A DNA stretch of 64,000 nt from JBCCIM01 sp965263205. GTDB lineage: Bacteria; Bacteroidota; Rhodothermia; Rhodothermales; JAHQVL01. Below are positions 18,220 through 26,326 of the stretch, one piece after another. The notes beneath the pieces are model-generated. The model searched no databases. It saw only the letters and a list, made by a program, of their open reading frames with translations, and was not told the DNA's origin. Both the position numbers and the translations under genes were made by a program. The DNA lies in contig CBDHHF010000003.1 in the NCBI GenBank assembly GCA_965263205.1, forward strand, positions 124,001 through 188,000, read 5' to 3'. Within the stretch, counting starts at the first letter, position 1. Every line of letters starts with the position of its first letter.

Positions 18220-18837
18220 ATGCTTACATTTATTGCCAGATGTAAACTGTTGTTCTTTGTTATTGGCGTTTTATGGTATTGGACGCTCCCGGTTTACGCG
18301 CAGGAAACAGACACGATAGCCACCATTTTGCTGCATCCTCCAGTTTCGGATCTTTTTGTATGCTCGGAGCACGGTACCGCCCAAGAATTGGGTGACAGGT
18401 TTGGGAGGGATTGCCTTGTTTTCGGCATCTATTCGCACAACGAGCACGACCAGCATTTGCCGGCGCTTTTTAAAGGAAAAGGCCTCGAAAATGAAGACTG
18501 GTTTGGTTGGCGCGCGCCTTTGCTTGCACCCTGTGATGGCGTTGTAGATTCGACGCTGGTCAATCCTGTTACCAACAAGCCAGGAAGTATTCCAACACCA
18601 GACGTGCTGCGGCCCGCTGGCAAAATTATATTTCGATGTGACAGTGGCGCCCACGTGATCTACGCCCATGTCCAAAATATTGCTGTGGTAACAGGTGAAA
18701 GGATTAAAGCCGGGAGAGGCGTCGCAGAAATAGGTAACAATGGGTATTCAAGGTCGCCTCATGTTCATATCGGCGCATGGCGTGATCAGGTACCTTTACA
18801 AATCCGAATTGACCCACGTTTGATTCCTAATTATTGA
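18220..18837 (+). CDS. Exported M23-like (LytM domain) peptidase, possibly inactive
   Basis: 205 residues with signal peptide ending PVYAQ (residue about 27). The C-terminal part has the lysostaphin-like signature VIYAHVQNI, GERIKAGRGVAEIGNNGYSRSPHVHIGAW, with the H-x-H pair. The upstream ligand pair (H-x(n)-D before the GVV strand) is not in its standard form; the sequence before it is WRAPLLAPCDGVV, so a canonical first zinc histidine is not obvious. Cys residues at DLFVC, DC, PC and RC could pair in the periplasm. Possible roles are peptidoglycan hydrolysis or carbohydrate binding by a degenerate LytM domain. Confidence 0.72.
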   Translation: MLTFIARCKLLFFVIGVLWYWTLPVYAQETDTIATILLHPPVSDLFVCSEHGTAQELGDRFGRDCLVFGIYSHNEHDQHLPALFKGKGLENEDWFGWRAPLLAPCDGVVDSTLVNPVTNKPGSIPTPDVLRPAGKIIFRCDSGAHVIYAHVQNIAVVTGERIKAGRGVAEIGNNGYSRSPHVHIGAWRDQVPLQIRIDPRLIPNY

Positions 18838-18862
18838 GTCCACTAAACCATGCAACGCGACC

Positions 18863-19207
18863 ATGCAGCTCAACCATGTAGCATTAACGGTTAGCAACCG
18901 GGAAGCATCAGCATCATTTTACAGCGCGTTCTTTGGCATGACCAAGCGCATCCACGATGATGACCACTTGCTTATTTTGGCAAACGAACACGGTGACTTG
19001 CTTGCATTAAGCGCCGGCCCCATTGCCTTCGAGCTCCCGAGAACCAACCATTTCGGCTTCCAGGTATCGAGCGCAGAAGTCGTTTTATCAATGCGGGAAA
19101 AACTCAGAGACGCCGGCATCGAGGAAATGGAGTTTTCCCCACAAGGACCAACACGTGTACAAGTACTTGATCCTGATGGCTACCGCGTCGAAGTGTACGC
19201 TTTTTAA
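18863..19207 (+). CDS. VOC (glyoxalase/bleomycin-resistance) family protein
   Basis: 114 residues, single VOC module with HVALTVSNREASASFYSAFFGM at the start and HFGFQVSSAEVV and VQVLDPDGYRVEVYAF at the end. The metal ligands expected are His (NHVA), His (NHFGF) and Glu (VEVY), all present. The family includes metal-dependent isomerases, dioxygenases and antibiotic-binding proteins; the specific role is unknown. Its stop codon overlaps the stop of the convergent merR-linked gene by four bases. Confidence 0.85.
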   Translation: MQLNHVALTVSNREASASFYSAFFGMTKRIHDDDHLLILANEHGDLLALSAGPIAFELPRTNHFGFQVSSAEVVLSMREKLRDAGIEEMEFSPQGPTRVQVLDPDGYRVEVYAF

Positions 19208-19530
19208 CAAGCTGTCTCTCCAGTACCTTTCGGCAAAAGCTGATTTAGAAATGCTACCGTCCCTTCAGGACCTGTAACCTCCAGTGAAACCGGCCCACCA
19301 TCAGGCAAGAGGGTCAATCGAAATTGCAAGAAGCGGCAACAGGCGCGCTCTTGTTTAATCATTGTGTGCAGCACATCCAGTGTTTCATCACTGGCGTCGA
19401 ATACGAACAGGTAACCTTGTTCCAGTTTGTTGGTAACCCGGGCTTTCTTAAACAACCCATCCAACAGGGTATTCTTCCGGCTGGCCAATGTGCTTTCATC
19501 CAGCGTGCACGCGACGGGAAGCTCTTTCAT
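19204..19530 (-). CDS. Small cysteine-containing protein cotranscribed with merR
   Basis: 108 residues, cytoplasmic by appearance. Its start overlaps the merR stop by four bases, so translation is coupled. Cysteines are at residues 8, 64, 65 and the very last position 108; the context E-R-A-C64-C65-R-F-L is reminiscent of thiol metal sites. The rest reads LPVACTL at the start and LLPDGGPVSLEVTGPEGT near the end. I recognise the arrangement (MerR followed by this small protein) but no established function. It is the only gene downstream of the mer-type promoter on this strand, so it is the best candidate for the regulated mercury-linked function. Confidence 0.7.
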   Translation of the reverse strand: MKELPVACTLDESTLASRKNTLLDGLFKKARVTNKLEQGYLFVFDASDETLDVLHTMIKQERACCRFLQFRLTLLPDGGPVSLEVTGPEGTVAFLNQLLPKGTGETAC

Positions 19531-19955
19531 GATTGCAGACCGGTTGCTACGTTAGAATCGGGGGCTCTGAAGCGTGATTCGATCAAACACGAGGTATCTT
19601 CCACCTGCGCCCGACATGATGCGCGCATCTCTTCCAGCGCCTGCTTTATCAGCAAAAGTCCACGTATCTTTTCTTCAATTTCGCACAACTTGTTCTCAAC
19701 CAGCGCTTCCGTGTCGCTACAATCAAGAACACCATTATCCAGTAAGTTTAACAGCGTAGCAATTTCCCGCAAAGACAGGCCAAGCAACTTGGCGTGTTGA
19801 ATAAATTGCAAGCGCTTTAGTATTGCAAGTGGGTATTGTCTGTAACCACCTGATTTTCGTGGCGGCTGCTGAATTAGGCCCCGGCGCTCATAGTACCTGA
19901 TCGTCTCAACATTGACGCCGGCTTGCTTTGCAATTTTTCCAATTGTGAAAGCCAT
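19527..19955 (-). CDS. merR: MerR-family mercury-responsive regulator
   Basis: 142 residues from ATG (complement) at 19955; the upstream in-frame start at 19991 adds nothing family-like. The winged HTH is IGKIAKQAGVNVETIRYYERRGLI, followed by the long dimerisation helix. The three mercury ligands of classic MerR are all present with exact spacing: Cys79, Cys114 (35 later) and Cys123 (9 later). Length matches Tn501-type MerR (144). A near-perfect mer operator lies 50-70 bp upstream. Expected to act as repressor and Hg(II)-dependent activator by unwinding a long-spacer promoter. It is the first gene of its own operon rather than divergent. Confidence 0.93.
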   Translation of the reverse strand: MAFTIGKIAKQAGVNVETIRYYERRGLIQQPPRKSGGYRQYPLAILKRLQFIQHAKLLGLSLREIATLLNLLDNGVLDCSDTEALVENKLCEIEEKIRGLLLIKQALEEMRASCRAQVEDTSCLIESRFRAPDSNVATGLQS

Positions 19956-19994
19956 TTTGCGATAGCATTGGTTATGAAAACGCTCCTGCATAAC

Positions 19995-20026
19995 AATATA
20001 CGCACCGTACTATGGTACGGAGTCAA
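19995..20026 (-). promoter_or_regulatory. mer-type operator-promoter with 20-bp spacer
   Basis: On the minus strand: -35 TTGACT (20026-20021), operator CCGTACCATAGTACGG (20020-20005, a 6-4-6 dyad), then -10-like TATATT (20000-19995). The spacer is 20 bp. This matches the known Tn501/Tn21 mer operator CCGTAC-N4-GTACGG and the overlong spacer that MerR corrects by DNA distortion. It drives merR and the Cys protein at 19204. Confidence 0.88.
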
Positions 20027-20190
20027 GCCATTCATACGCATTTTTCGACTCACCGGGGATGTTTTATGCAGTACTATCAATTTTTTTCGGTATCATCCCA
20101 TTCTGGATAATCAAACTTGCGCAAGATCTCTAAAATCAATGCAATGGTGCTGATTCAGTCAGCGTTCCAATGCGTGAATGAACGATTCCA

Positions 20191-20571
20191 ATGGACCCCA
20201 TCCCTTTCAAAATACCAGTTGGTGTAGAGTATGTCGGCCTGGTCCGCCTAGAGCTACCCTATGTTGTTGTGGAGTTTGATAAATGGTCGTGGAGCAAGTT
20301 TTCCAAGCAAGTCAACGAAGTTAAGATCCCGATCAGCGAGATTAGTAAGGCGACGTTTGTAAAAAGCCTCTTTCAGACGCGGCTGGATCTACAGCTTCGC
20401 AGTATGAAAACAGCTGATAAAATTCCTAGCAGTTCCCCCGGCTTGATCAAGCTGCAATTTGCTCGCCGGCACCGTAAAGAAGTAGACGAATTATCATCCA
20501 AATTGCGCGCAGCACTTGCCGAGCAAAAACTTGCCCGGTTAGAAAGCGAAATGCGCCGGCTTGACGAATGA
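20191..20571 (+). CDS. Hypothetical PH-like protein
   Basis: 126 residues with no signal peptide. It is rich in beta strands in the first 90 residues (VEYVGLVRLELPYVVVEFDKW, VKIPISEISKATF) and ends in an amphipathic helix rich in Arg, Lys and Glu (KLRAALAEQKLARLESEMRRLDE). The pattern is compatible with a bacterial PH-like domain plus coiled coil, but no family is certain. Isolated gene. Confidence 0.5.
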   Translation: MDPIPFKIPVGVEYVGLVRLELPYVVVEFDKWSWSKFSKQVNEVKIPISEISKATFVKSLFQTRLDLQLRSMKTADKIPSSSPGLIKLQFARRHRKEVDELSSKLRAALAEQKLARLESEMRRLDE

Positions 20572-20743
20572 CTATAGTAGTTTTTTGGGCTTTATTTCTT
20601 TAGATATGGTTTGAATGTCGCGCGTCATTTCCCTTCACCTGTGCACCTAATCTTGGCTATTCGGGACTAAACTGGCTGTATCGAATGTCTGTAAATAGAA
20701 GGCTTCACTACGTGCAAGCTAATAGCACAAAAAAGGAATAGCG

Positions 20744-21313
20744 ATGCAACCGATCCCTCCACAAATGAACCATATACCATCGAAAATAAATATTTTTTCA
20801 ACGTTTGCCTGCCTGCTAATCCTGAGCGCGTTTATTGGGTGCAATAACGCCGAAACTCCTGAACGCGACCTCGGCCTTTTCCTGCAAACCGATGCGTCGC
20901 TGTACACGCTCGCGCATCAGAACGACGGCTTGACAACAGAAATCTCCTACACCTACGACAATCAAACGGGTGAGGCGGTGTATCTCGTAAATTGTAACGG
21001 CGCATTCCTGCTCAAAATAGAACGAGAACATGAAGGGGTTTGGTCGCCCATCTGGTGGCCCATCTTAAACGAATGCCTGAGTCCTCCGATAATCATTGAC
21101 GCCGGCGAAACGTACAACGGCAAACTTACCCTATGGGGCGCATTGCCAGGCTCCGACATCGGTCCACAATTTGAATCAGAACCAGGTGCAGGTAATTATC
21201 GCTTGGTCTGGATCGATGCGCTTACATCCTTTCAAGATGATACGTATCCCTTTGGCGAACAACTCCCCCTCTCACAGCGAGTCTCTAACACATTTCAACT
21301 GGAAATTGAGTAG
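20744..21313 (+). CDS. Hypothetical lipoprotein
   Basis: 189 residues. A signal sequence ends in the lipobox FIG-C33-N, predicting a lipid-anchored envelope protein. The mature part is beta-rich with EISYTYDNQTGEAVYLVNCNG and YRLVWIDA. This resembles an immunoglobulin-like fold of the type found in small periplasmic inhibitor-like lipoproteins, which is only an inference. The true start may be at 20765 (second Met). Stands alone. Confidence 0.6.
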   Translation: MQPIPPQMNHIPSKINIFSTFACLLILSAFIGCNNAETPERDLGLFLQTDASLYTLAHQNDGLTTEISYTYDNQTGEAVYLVNCNGAFLLKIEREHEGVWSPIWWPILNECLSPPIIIDAGETYNGKLTLWGALPGSDIGPQFESEPGAGNYRLVWIDALTSFQDDTYPFGEQLPLSQRVSNTFQLEIE

Positions 21314-21336
21314 CTCCAAAACACTGCGCGTGAGCG

Positions 21337-22293
21337 TTAAGCTACACCGCTCCAATCCATCACAACTTTACCCCGCGTACGCATCGCTTCGATGTATCCA
21401 ATAGCTTCCGGTATTTGCTCATAAACATACTTCTTTTGGATGTGTGGCTTGATTTCGCCGCGTTGCACCATGCCGGCGAGTATCTCCAGGTCTTTGGTGT
21501 TGGCTTCTGCCGTGAACTGTGTCAGTGGATACCTGCGAAGGCCGGCGTTTAACAAAAGCGCCATCATGTTTCGCATCGTTGTAAATCCAACAATCACACC
21601 ACGCTTGCCCATGCGCTTGAAGTCGCTATACGTCAGGTTGCCGTGATTATCGATGACTACGTCGTATTGCCTTGTATGGTGCTGAATCGGATCTGTGTCA
21701 TACGCAATGACGGCATCTGCACCCAGCGTCCTCACAAAGTCGGCATTGCGGCTTGAACATACCCCGGTCACGTGCGCACCAAGTGTTTTTGCAATCTGCA
21801 CAGCAAAGTGCCCCACACCGCCGGATGCCCCATTGATTAACACTGATTCGCCAGCTTTCACGTTGCCCTGAGTAACCAGTTCTTGCAACGCTGTCAGACC
21901 TGCTACAGGCACAGCCGCCATTTCATGGTAGCCCGGTCCCTCCGGTATCAAGCCGCAAGCGCCGGCCGGGACACAGGTGTATTCAGCAAAAGCACCCGTT
22001 CGAAGCGTTTCACCAAACACGCGATCGCCTACCTTGAAGTGTGTAACACCCTGGCCAACAGCTTCGATAACACCAGCAAAGTCAGCTCCCAAAATTTTTT
22101 CTTTTGGTTTCAACAAACCAAATGCGAAGCGCGCAAAAAAAGGCGAGCCCCGCATCACATGCCAATCAGCCGGATTTGCAGAGTTTGCCACAACCTTAAC
22201 GACAAGATGCCCTTCTTTTACAGCAGGTTTTTCCACCTCTTCCAATTGCAACACTTCAGGTCCGCCGTATTTGTACTTGGTAACTGCCTTCAT
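21337..22293 (-). CDS. NAD(P)-dependent zinc-free alcohol dehydrogenase/quinone oxidoreductase (MDR family)
   Basis: 318 residues from the ATG at 22293 (MKAVTKYKYGGPEVL). Domain order: GroES-like N-terminus with NPADWHVMRG and GADFAGVIEAVGQGVTHFKVGDRVFG, then the Rossmann nucleotide motif INGASGGVGHFAVQIAKTLGAHV. No structural zinc cysteine cluster is visible, as in the quinone oxidoreductase-like branch. It reduces a small carbonyl or quinone with NADPH; substrate unknown. Cotranscription with a neighbour is unlikely, since flanking genes are on the other strand. Confidence 0.9.
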   Translation of the reverse strand: MKAVTKYKYGGPEVLQLEEVEKPAVKEGHLVVKVVANSANPADWHVMRGSPFFARFAFGLLKPKEKILGADFAGVIEAVGQGVTHFKVGDRVFGETLRTGAFAEYTCVPAGACGLIPEGPGYHEMAAVPVAGLTALQELVTQGNVKAGESVLINGASGGVGHFAVQIAKTLGAHVTGVCSSRNADFVRTLGADAVIAYDTDPIQHHTRQYDVVIDNHGNLTYSDFKRMGKRGVIVGFTTMRNMMALLLNAGLRRYPLTQFTAEANTKDLEILAGMVQRGEIKPHIQKKYVYEQIPEAIGYIEAMRTRGKVVMDWSGVA

Positions 22294-22520
22294 TAACAAT
22301 ATTCTTTTTCTGCCTGGCCATTGCACAGTTTCCCATCCGACAACGCAGGAGCAGGGGAATACGTGCGATTCAATTATCGTTCAGATCTACGCACTACAGA
22401 CAGATGCCTACGCAATCAGCAGGGTATTGTTATCATCATCACAGGTCTGCCTCGTATTCAGTAAGAAAAAATGTGTAGATTATGAGCCAAACCATGTAGT
22501 CAGATCATTGCCCCACCAAC

Positions 22521-24041
22521 ATGTACCAACGTTCAAAATCACTGCTCTTTTACATTGCTGCGAGCTATCTGTTAATGGGATGCTCCCCTCAAACCGCAAC
22601 CACGGAAGTGCAGCAGGACTCCAAACCGCGCGTGGTTGTCACGACAGATCCTGAGCTTGACGATTTCAACTCCTTACTCCGATACCTGCTTTATAGTACG
22701 GACGTCCAAACCGAGGGCCTGATTTACGCCAGCAGTCAATACCACTGGAAAGGCGACGGCGCCGGCAAAACGTGGAGAGTTGAAGGCAGGGAATACACAC
22801 GCTTTGGCCTCGACCTATGTCCATGCACTTCGTGGAGGTGGGCTGAAGACGACCGTTTTATTCACGAGGCCGTTGAGACCTACGCTGAAGTATACGACAA
22901 CCTTGCGACTCATAATCCAGCTTATCCCCAGCCTGCTGAATTGCTGTCCAAAATCAAAATTGGCAACATTGAGTTTGACGGTGATATGTCCAAAGACACA
23001 CCGGGATCTGATTTAATAAAGTCTCTCTTGCTCGATGACAATGAAGCGCCGCTCTATCTACTCGCATGGGGAGGTCAAAGTACCATTGGTCGGGCGCTAA
23101 AATCGATACAGGAAACGTATGCCGGCTCCCCCGAATGGCCGGCTATCCAGCAACGTGTCTCTGCCAAAGCTGTAATCAAAGCTTATGGTGACCAGGACGA
23201 TGTGTACGCAACCTACATCAAACCCAACTGGCCAGCCATCGATTTCAGGGAAATGGCAAACAGCACGTATAGCTACGGCGCACGCGGCGCTGTTCTCGCC
23301 GAAGACCAACACATGCTGAGTGCTGCCTGGACAAACGCCAATGTTTCGAGCCAGGGCCCCATGGGTGCCCGATACCGCGTATGGGGCGATGGCATTCAAA
23401 TGGTGGAAGGCGACATTTTTGATTACTTCGGATTGGATGGATACACCGATGAAGAATTGCGCGACATGGGCTACATCGTGTGGTTGCCGGTACAGGAAAA
23501 GGGCTCCTGGATATCAGAAGGTGATACACCAACCTTTATGAACTTGCTGGATAATGGATTACGAGGGTACGAGGATGCATCGTACGGTGGCTGGGGCGGC
23601 AGGAACGGCGAAGATATTGGCCCCAGCGGACCTGATCAGGAATTTAGCCGATCGCGTTTTTTTGATGCAGCCCAACGTGATTTTGCCGGTCGGCTCCAGT
23701 GGTCTGTGAGTCCAACGTTTGCAGAAGCAAACCACGAACCGAATGTGCGCATCATTGGCCCTGTGAACATCATGGCAACACCAGGCGAAACGGTTTCGCT
23801 ACAAGCAGAAGCATCTGATCCGGATGGCGATGCGCTGACTACACGGTGGTGGCACTATACCGAAGCCGGCAGTTACCCAGGCGAGGTTGAAATTGATGAT
23901 CCGTCCTCTCTTGCGTTACGCTTCCAGGTACCTGAAAACGCAGTCGCCGGCAACAGCATCCATCTTATTCTTGAGGCTACGGACAACGGCTCACCGGCGC
24001 TTACGCGCTACCAACGCATCGTTGTTACCGTCTCACAATAA
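22521..24041 (+). CDS. DUF1593 (nucleoside hydrolase-like) lipoprotein with C-terminal Ig-like domain
   Basis: 506 residues. Lipobox YLLMG-C21-S gives a lipid anchor. Residues about 36-330 hold the DUF1593 fold: VVVTTDPELDDFNSLLRYLLY (aspartates like the nucleoside-hydrolase calcium site), then YLLAWGGQSTIGRAL, WGRNGEDIGPSGPDQEFSRSRFF. Residues about 405-506 form a cadherin-like domain with the calcium-type motif ASDPDGDAL. DUF1593 proteins are found with polysaccharide-degradation genes, so a glycan substrate is likely. It precedes the DUF1080 gene by about 120 bp on the same strand. Confidence 0.85.
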   Translation: MYQRSKSLLFYIAASYLLMGCSPQTATTEVQQDSKPRVVVTTDPELDDFNSLLRYLLYSTDVQTEGLIYASSQYHWKGDGAGKTWRVEGREYTRFGLDLCPCTSWRWAEDDRFIHEAVETYAEVYDNLATHNPAYPQPAELLSKIKIGNIEFDGDMSKDTPGSDLIKSLLLDDNEAPLYLLAWGGQSTIGRALKSIQETYAGSPEWPAIQQRVSAKAVIKAYGDQDDVYATYIKPNWPAIDFREMANSTYSYGARGAVLAEDQHMLSAAWTNANVSSQGPMGARYRVWGDGIQMVEGDIFDYFGLDGYTDEELRDMGYIVWLPVQEKGSWISEGDTPTFMNLLDNGLRGYEDASYGGWGGRNGEDIGPSGPDQEFSRSRFFDAAQRDFAGRLQWSVSPTFAEANHEPNVRIIGPVNIMATPGETVSLQAEASDPDGDALTTRWWHYTEAGSYPGEVEIDDPSSLALRFQVPENAVAGNSIHLILEATDNGSPALTRYQRIVVTVSQ

Positions 24042-24061
24042 GGCACGTTAACGAGCAGGCC

Positions 24062-24077
24062 CCCCATCAATGGGGTT
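24062..24077 (+). terminator. Short G+C-rich hairpin after DUF1593 gene
   Basis: CCCCA-TCAA-TGGGG followed by TTCTC. The stem is perfect but only five to six base pairs and the T-run is weak, so it could be an intrinsic terminator or chance. Located 20 bp past the stop codon. Confidence 0.3.
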
Positions 24078-24162
24078 CTCGCGGCACGACGAGCGATGAG
24101 GCCACAGACTTCAACCACCGGCGCAACCTGTAAATCAACTAACCAAGAACTCCCTTTACTTC

Positions 24163-25317
24163 ATGAAACGAATAGTCCTGACATTTATCACGTTATGCTG
24201 CTTTTCGCATGTTGCTGTTAGCCAAGGTTATGAAGCTGCCCCAGAAGATGTTGCATCTATCGACGCCATCATTGAAGCATCGTATGACGTGATTTCCGGG
24301 GCTGCCGGCGAAGCGCGCAATTGGGATCGGGAGCGTTCGTTATTCCACCCAGGCTCAAGACATATGCCCACGCGGTTTGCGGAAGATGGGAGCTACACGG
24401 TTGACGTCATGGATGTGGAAGGCTTCATTGACCGGGCTGATCCTTTTTTCAAAAAAGCCGGCTTCTTCGAGTATGAAATCGCTCGAAAGATAGAGCGCTT
24501 CGGCAACATCGCCCATGTATTGAGCACGTATGAATGGAAGACTGCTATGGATGGCCCTGTCGGCGGACGCGGCATCAACAGCTTTCAATTGCTATACGAC
24601 GGTACGCGCTGGTGGATTATGTCAGTTTTCTGGCAGCAAGAAAGTGAACAGTACCCCATTCCCGAGGCCTACCTGCCAACCGCCTCAGCCTCGCGGCATT
24701 TGTTTAACGGTCATGATCTCACCGGATGGTATCCGGATGTTCCAGCGACTGATACCGTTGATGCTCTTCCGCCGTCGTTCTTTGCTCGAAATGGCGTCCT
24801 CGTCAGTGCCGGCGAACCCAGAGGCCATCTGATCTCCGAAGAGGTATTTCAGAATTACCGCCTCGAAGTTGAGTACCGCTTCCCTGGCGAACCCGGCAAC
24901 TGTGGTGTGCTCGTACATGCCTCCACACCGCGTTCGTTATACAAGATGTTTCCCAAGTCCATCGAAGTACAGATGATGCACGAAAACGCCGGCGACTTCT
25001 GGGTAATTGTGGAAGATATCGAAGTCCCCAACATGGTAGAGCGCCGCGGTCCAGCAGACACCTGGGGCATCACCGAAGGCAAAGCCCGCCGCATTCTAAA
25101 CCTCACCGATGGTACCGAAAACCCGCTCGGCGAATGGAATCGCATGGTGATTGAAACGGTTGACGACAAACTCCGTGTATGGCTCAACGACGAACTCGTA
25201 AACGACGGCTTCAACGCGACGGTCACAAAAGGTCAAATTGCATTACAGGCAGAAGGCGCCGAGGTGGAATTCAGAAAAGTGCTGCTAACCCCAATTGAAA
25301 AGCTATCGGACCACTAA
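24163..25317 (+). CDS. DUF1080 (3-keto-disaccharide hydrolase-like) protein with N-terminal NTF2-like domain
   Basis: 384 residues, signal peptide ending VAVSQ (about residue 21). Residues about 30-165 form an NTF2-like domain (FHPGSRHMPTRFAEDG, WKTAMDGPVGGRGINSFQLLYDGTRWWIMSVFW). From about 180, FNGHDLTGWYP begins the DUF1080 beta-sandwich, with YRLEVEYRFPGEPGNCGVLVHAS, IEVQMMHENAGDFWVI, LGEWNRMVIE and EFRKVLLTPI. DUF1080 proteins are laminarinase-like sandwiches associated with carbohydrate use. The fusion of NTF2-like and DUF1080 domains in one exported protein is uncommon. Confidence 0.85.
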   Translation: MKRIVLTFITLCCFSHVAVSQGYEAAPEDVASIDAIIEASYDVISGAAGEARNWDRERSLFHPGSRHMPTRFAEDGSYTVDVMDVEGFIDRADPFFKKAGFFEYEIARKIERFGNIAHVLSTYEWKTAMDGPVGGRGINSFQLLYDGTRWWIMSVFWQQESEQYPIPEAYLPTASASRHLFNGHDLTGWYPDVPATDTVDALPPSFFARNGVLVSAGEPRGHLISEEVFQNYRLEVEYRFPGEPGNCGVLVHASTPRSLYKMFPKSIEVQMMHENAGDFWVIVEDIEVPNMVERRGPADTWGITEGKARRILNLTDGTENPLGEWNRMVIETVDDKLRVWLNDELVNDGFNATVTKGQIALQAEGAEVEFRKVLLTPIEKLSDH

Positions 25318-25342
25318 AGGAACAGTACGACCCTACATCCCT

Positions 25343-25943
25343 GTCATCTTGAGCCAAGGTGCAGGATCTGGAGCTGTTTGATTGCTGATTTCGGATTTTT
25401 TATTGCGGATTGCTGATAGGCTTCACGCGTGTCACCCTGAGCCTTGCGAAGGATCTCTAGGGGAATGCCACTGCGCTCTACCCAAGTCATCCTGAGCCAA
25501 GGTGCAGGATCTGGAGCGGTTTGATTGCTGATTTCGGATTTTTTATTGCGGACTGCTGATCTGCTTCACTCGTGTCATCCTGAGCCTTGCGAAGGATCTC
25601 TAGGGGAATGCCACTGCGCTCTACCCAAGTCATCCCGAGCGAAGCCGAAGGATCTGGAGCTGTTTGATGCTGATTTCGGGTTTTTTATTGCGGATTGCTA
25701 ATCTGCTTCACTCGTGTCACCCTGAACCTTGCGAAGAATCTCTAAGGGATGCCACTGCGCTCTACCCAAGTCATCTTGAGCGAAGGAGCATGATCTGGAA
25801 CTGTTTGATTGCTGATTTCGGATTTTTTATTGCGGATTGCTAATCTGCTTCACTCGTGTCACCCTGAGCCTTGCGAAGGATCTCTAGGGGAATGCCACTG
25901 CGCTCTACCCAAGTCATCCTGAGCGAAGCCGAAGGATCTGGGC
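25343..25943 (+). repeat. Tandem array of a 143-bp intergenic repeat
   Basis: Equivalent repeat starts (GTCATC..GAGC) fall at 25343, 25486, 25629, 25770 and 25913, giving four full units of 141-143 bp and a partial fifth. Each unit has two diverged copies of a short element (core CTGAGCC-TTGCGAAGG-ATCT) in the same direction. An A+T-rich link TTTCGG-ATTTTTTATTGCGG separates them. No coding potential. Single or inverted copies occur at 12261 and 35199, so this is a dispersed repeat family that has been amplified here. Unlike CRISPR there are no unique spacers. Confidence 0.88.
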
Positions 25944-26237
25944 AAGCTGTCGGCATCAATGTACCACTGTGCTTCACGCAAGCACCGCGGTTTAGGTCAA
26001 AGTCTGGATACTCGATTAACTGCAACATCTAAGCTGCAACATCATATGGAGGCCACAAACACATCCCGCTCATGATTGCATCACGGGCGCCCCTCTCGAC
26101 AGGATAATTTCTCTTTTGTAATTTCTCTGAGCCTTGAATTCTCTGAGCCTTGATTTTCCTTTGGCGATTCCTGCTTTGCTCACACCCAAGCACAAGCAAA
26201 TAAATATTGAGGGGGGGGATAAATCTTGTTCAGTATA

Positions 26238-26324
26238 ACAGAACGATAAAAGCCAAAACCTTCAACCTGTAACTTTCAACCTTTAACAACAAACAGATCA
26301 ATCCGACAGGATTTATTTGTTTGC
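26238..26324 (+). repeat. 87-bp dispersed intergenic repeat, copy 2
   Basis: Same element as 10112-10198, identical in length and in the first 36 bases and in the GGATTTATTTGTTTGC end. Here the 3' end stops two bases before the stop codon of the minus-strand serine hydrolase at 26327, so it forms the downstream region of that gene. A G8 homopolymer lies just upstream at 26211-26218. Confidence 0.8.
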
Positions 26325-26326
26325 TG

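Noticed and set aside
21977..22654. 225-codon plus-strand frame
   Set aside because: Antisense to the MDR dehydrogenase and running into the DUF1593 gene in another frame; no recognisable domain.
25343..25943. CRISPR array
   Set aside because: Period of about 143 bp with no unique spacers and internal sub-repeats; no cas genes.
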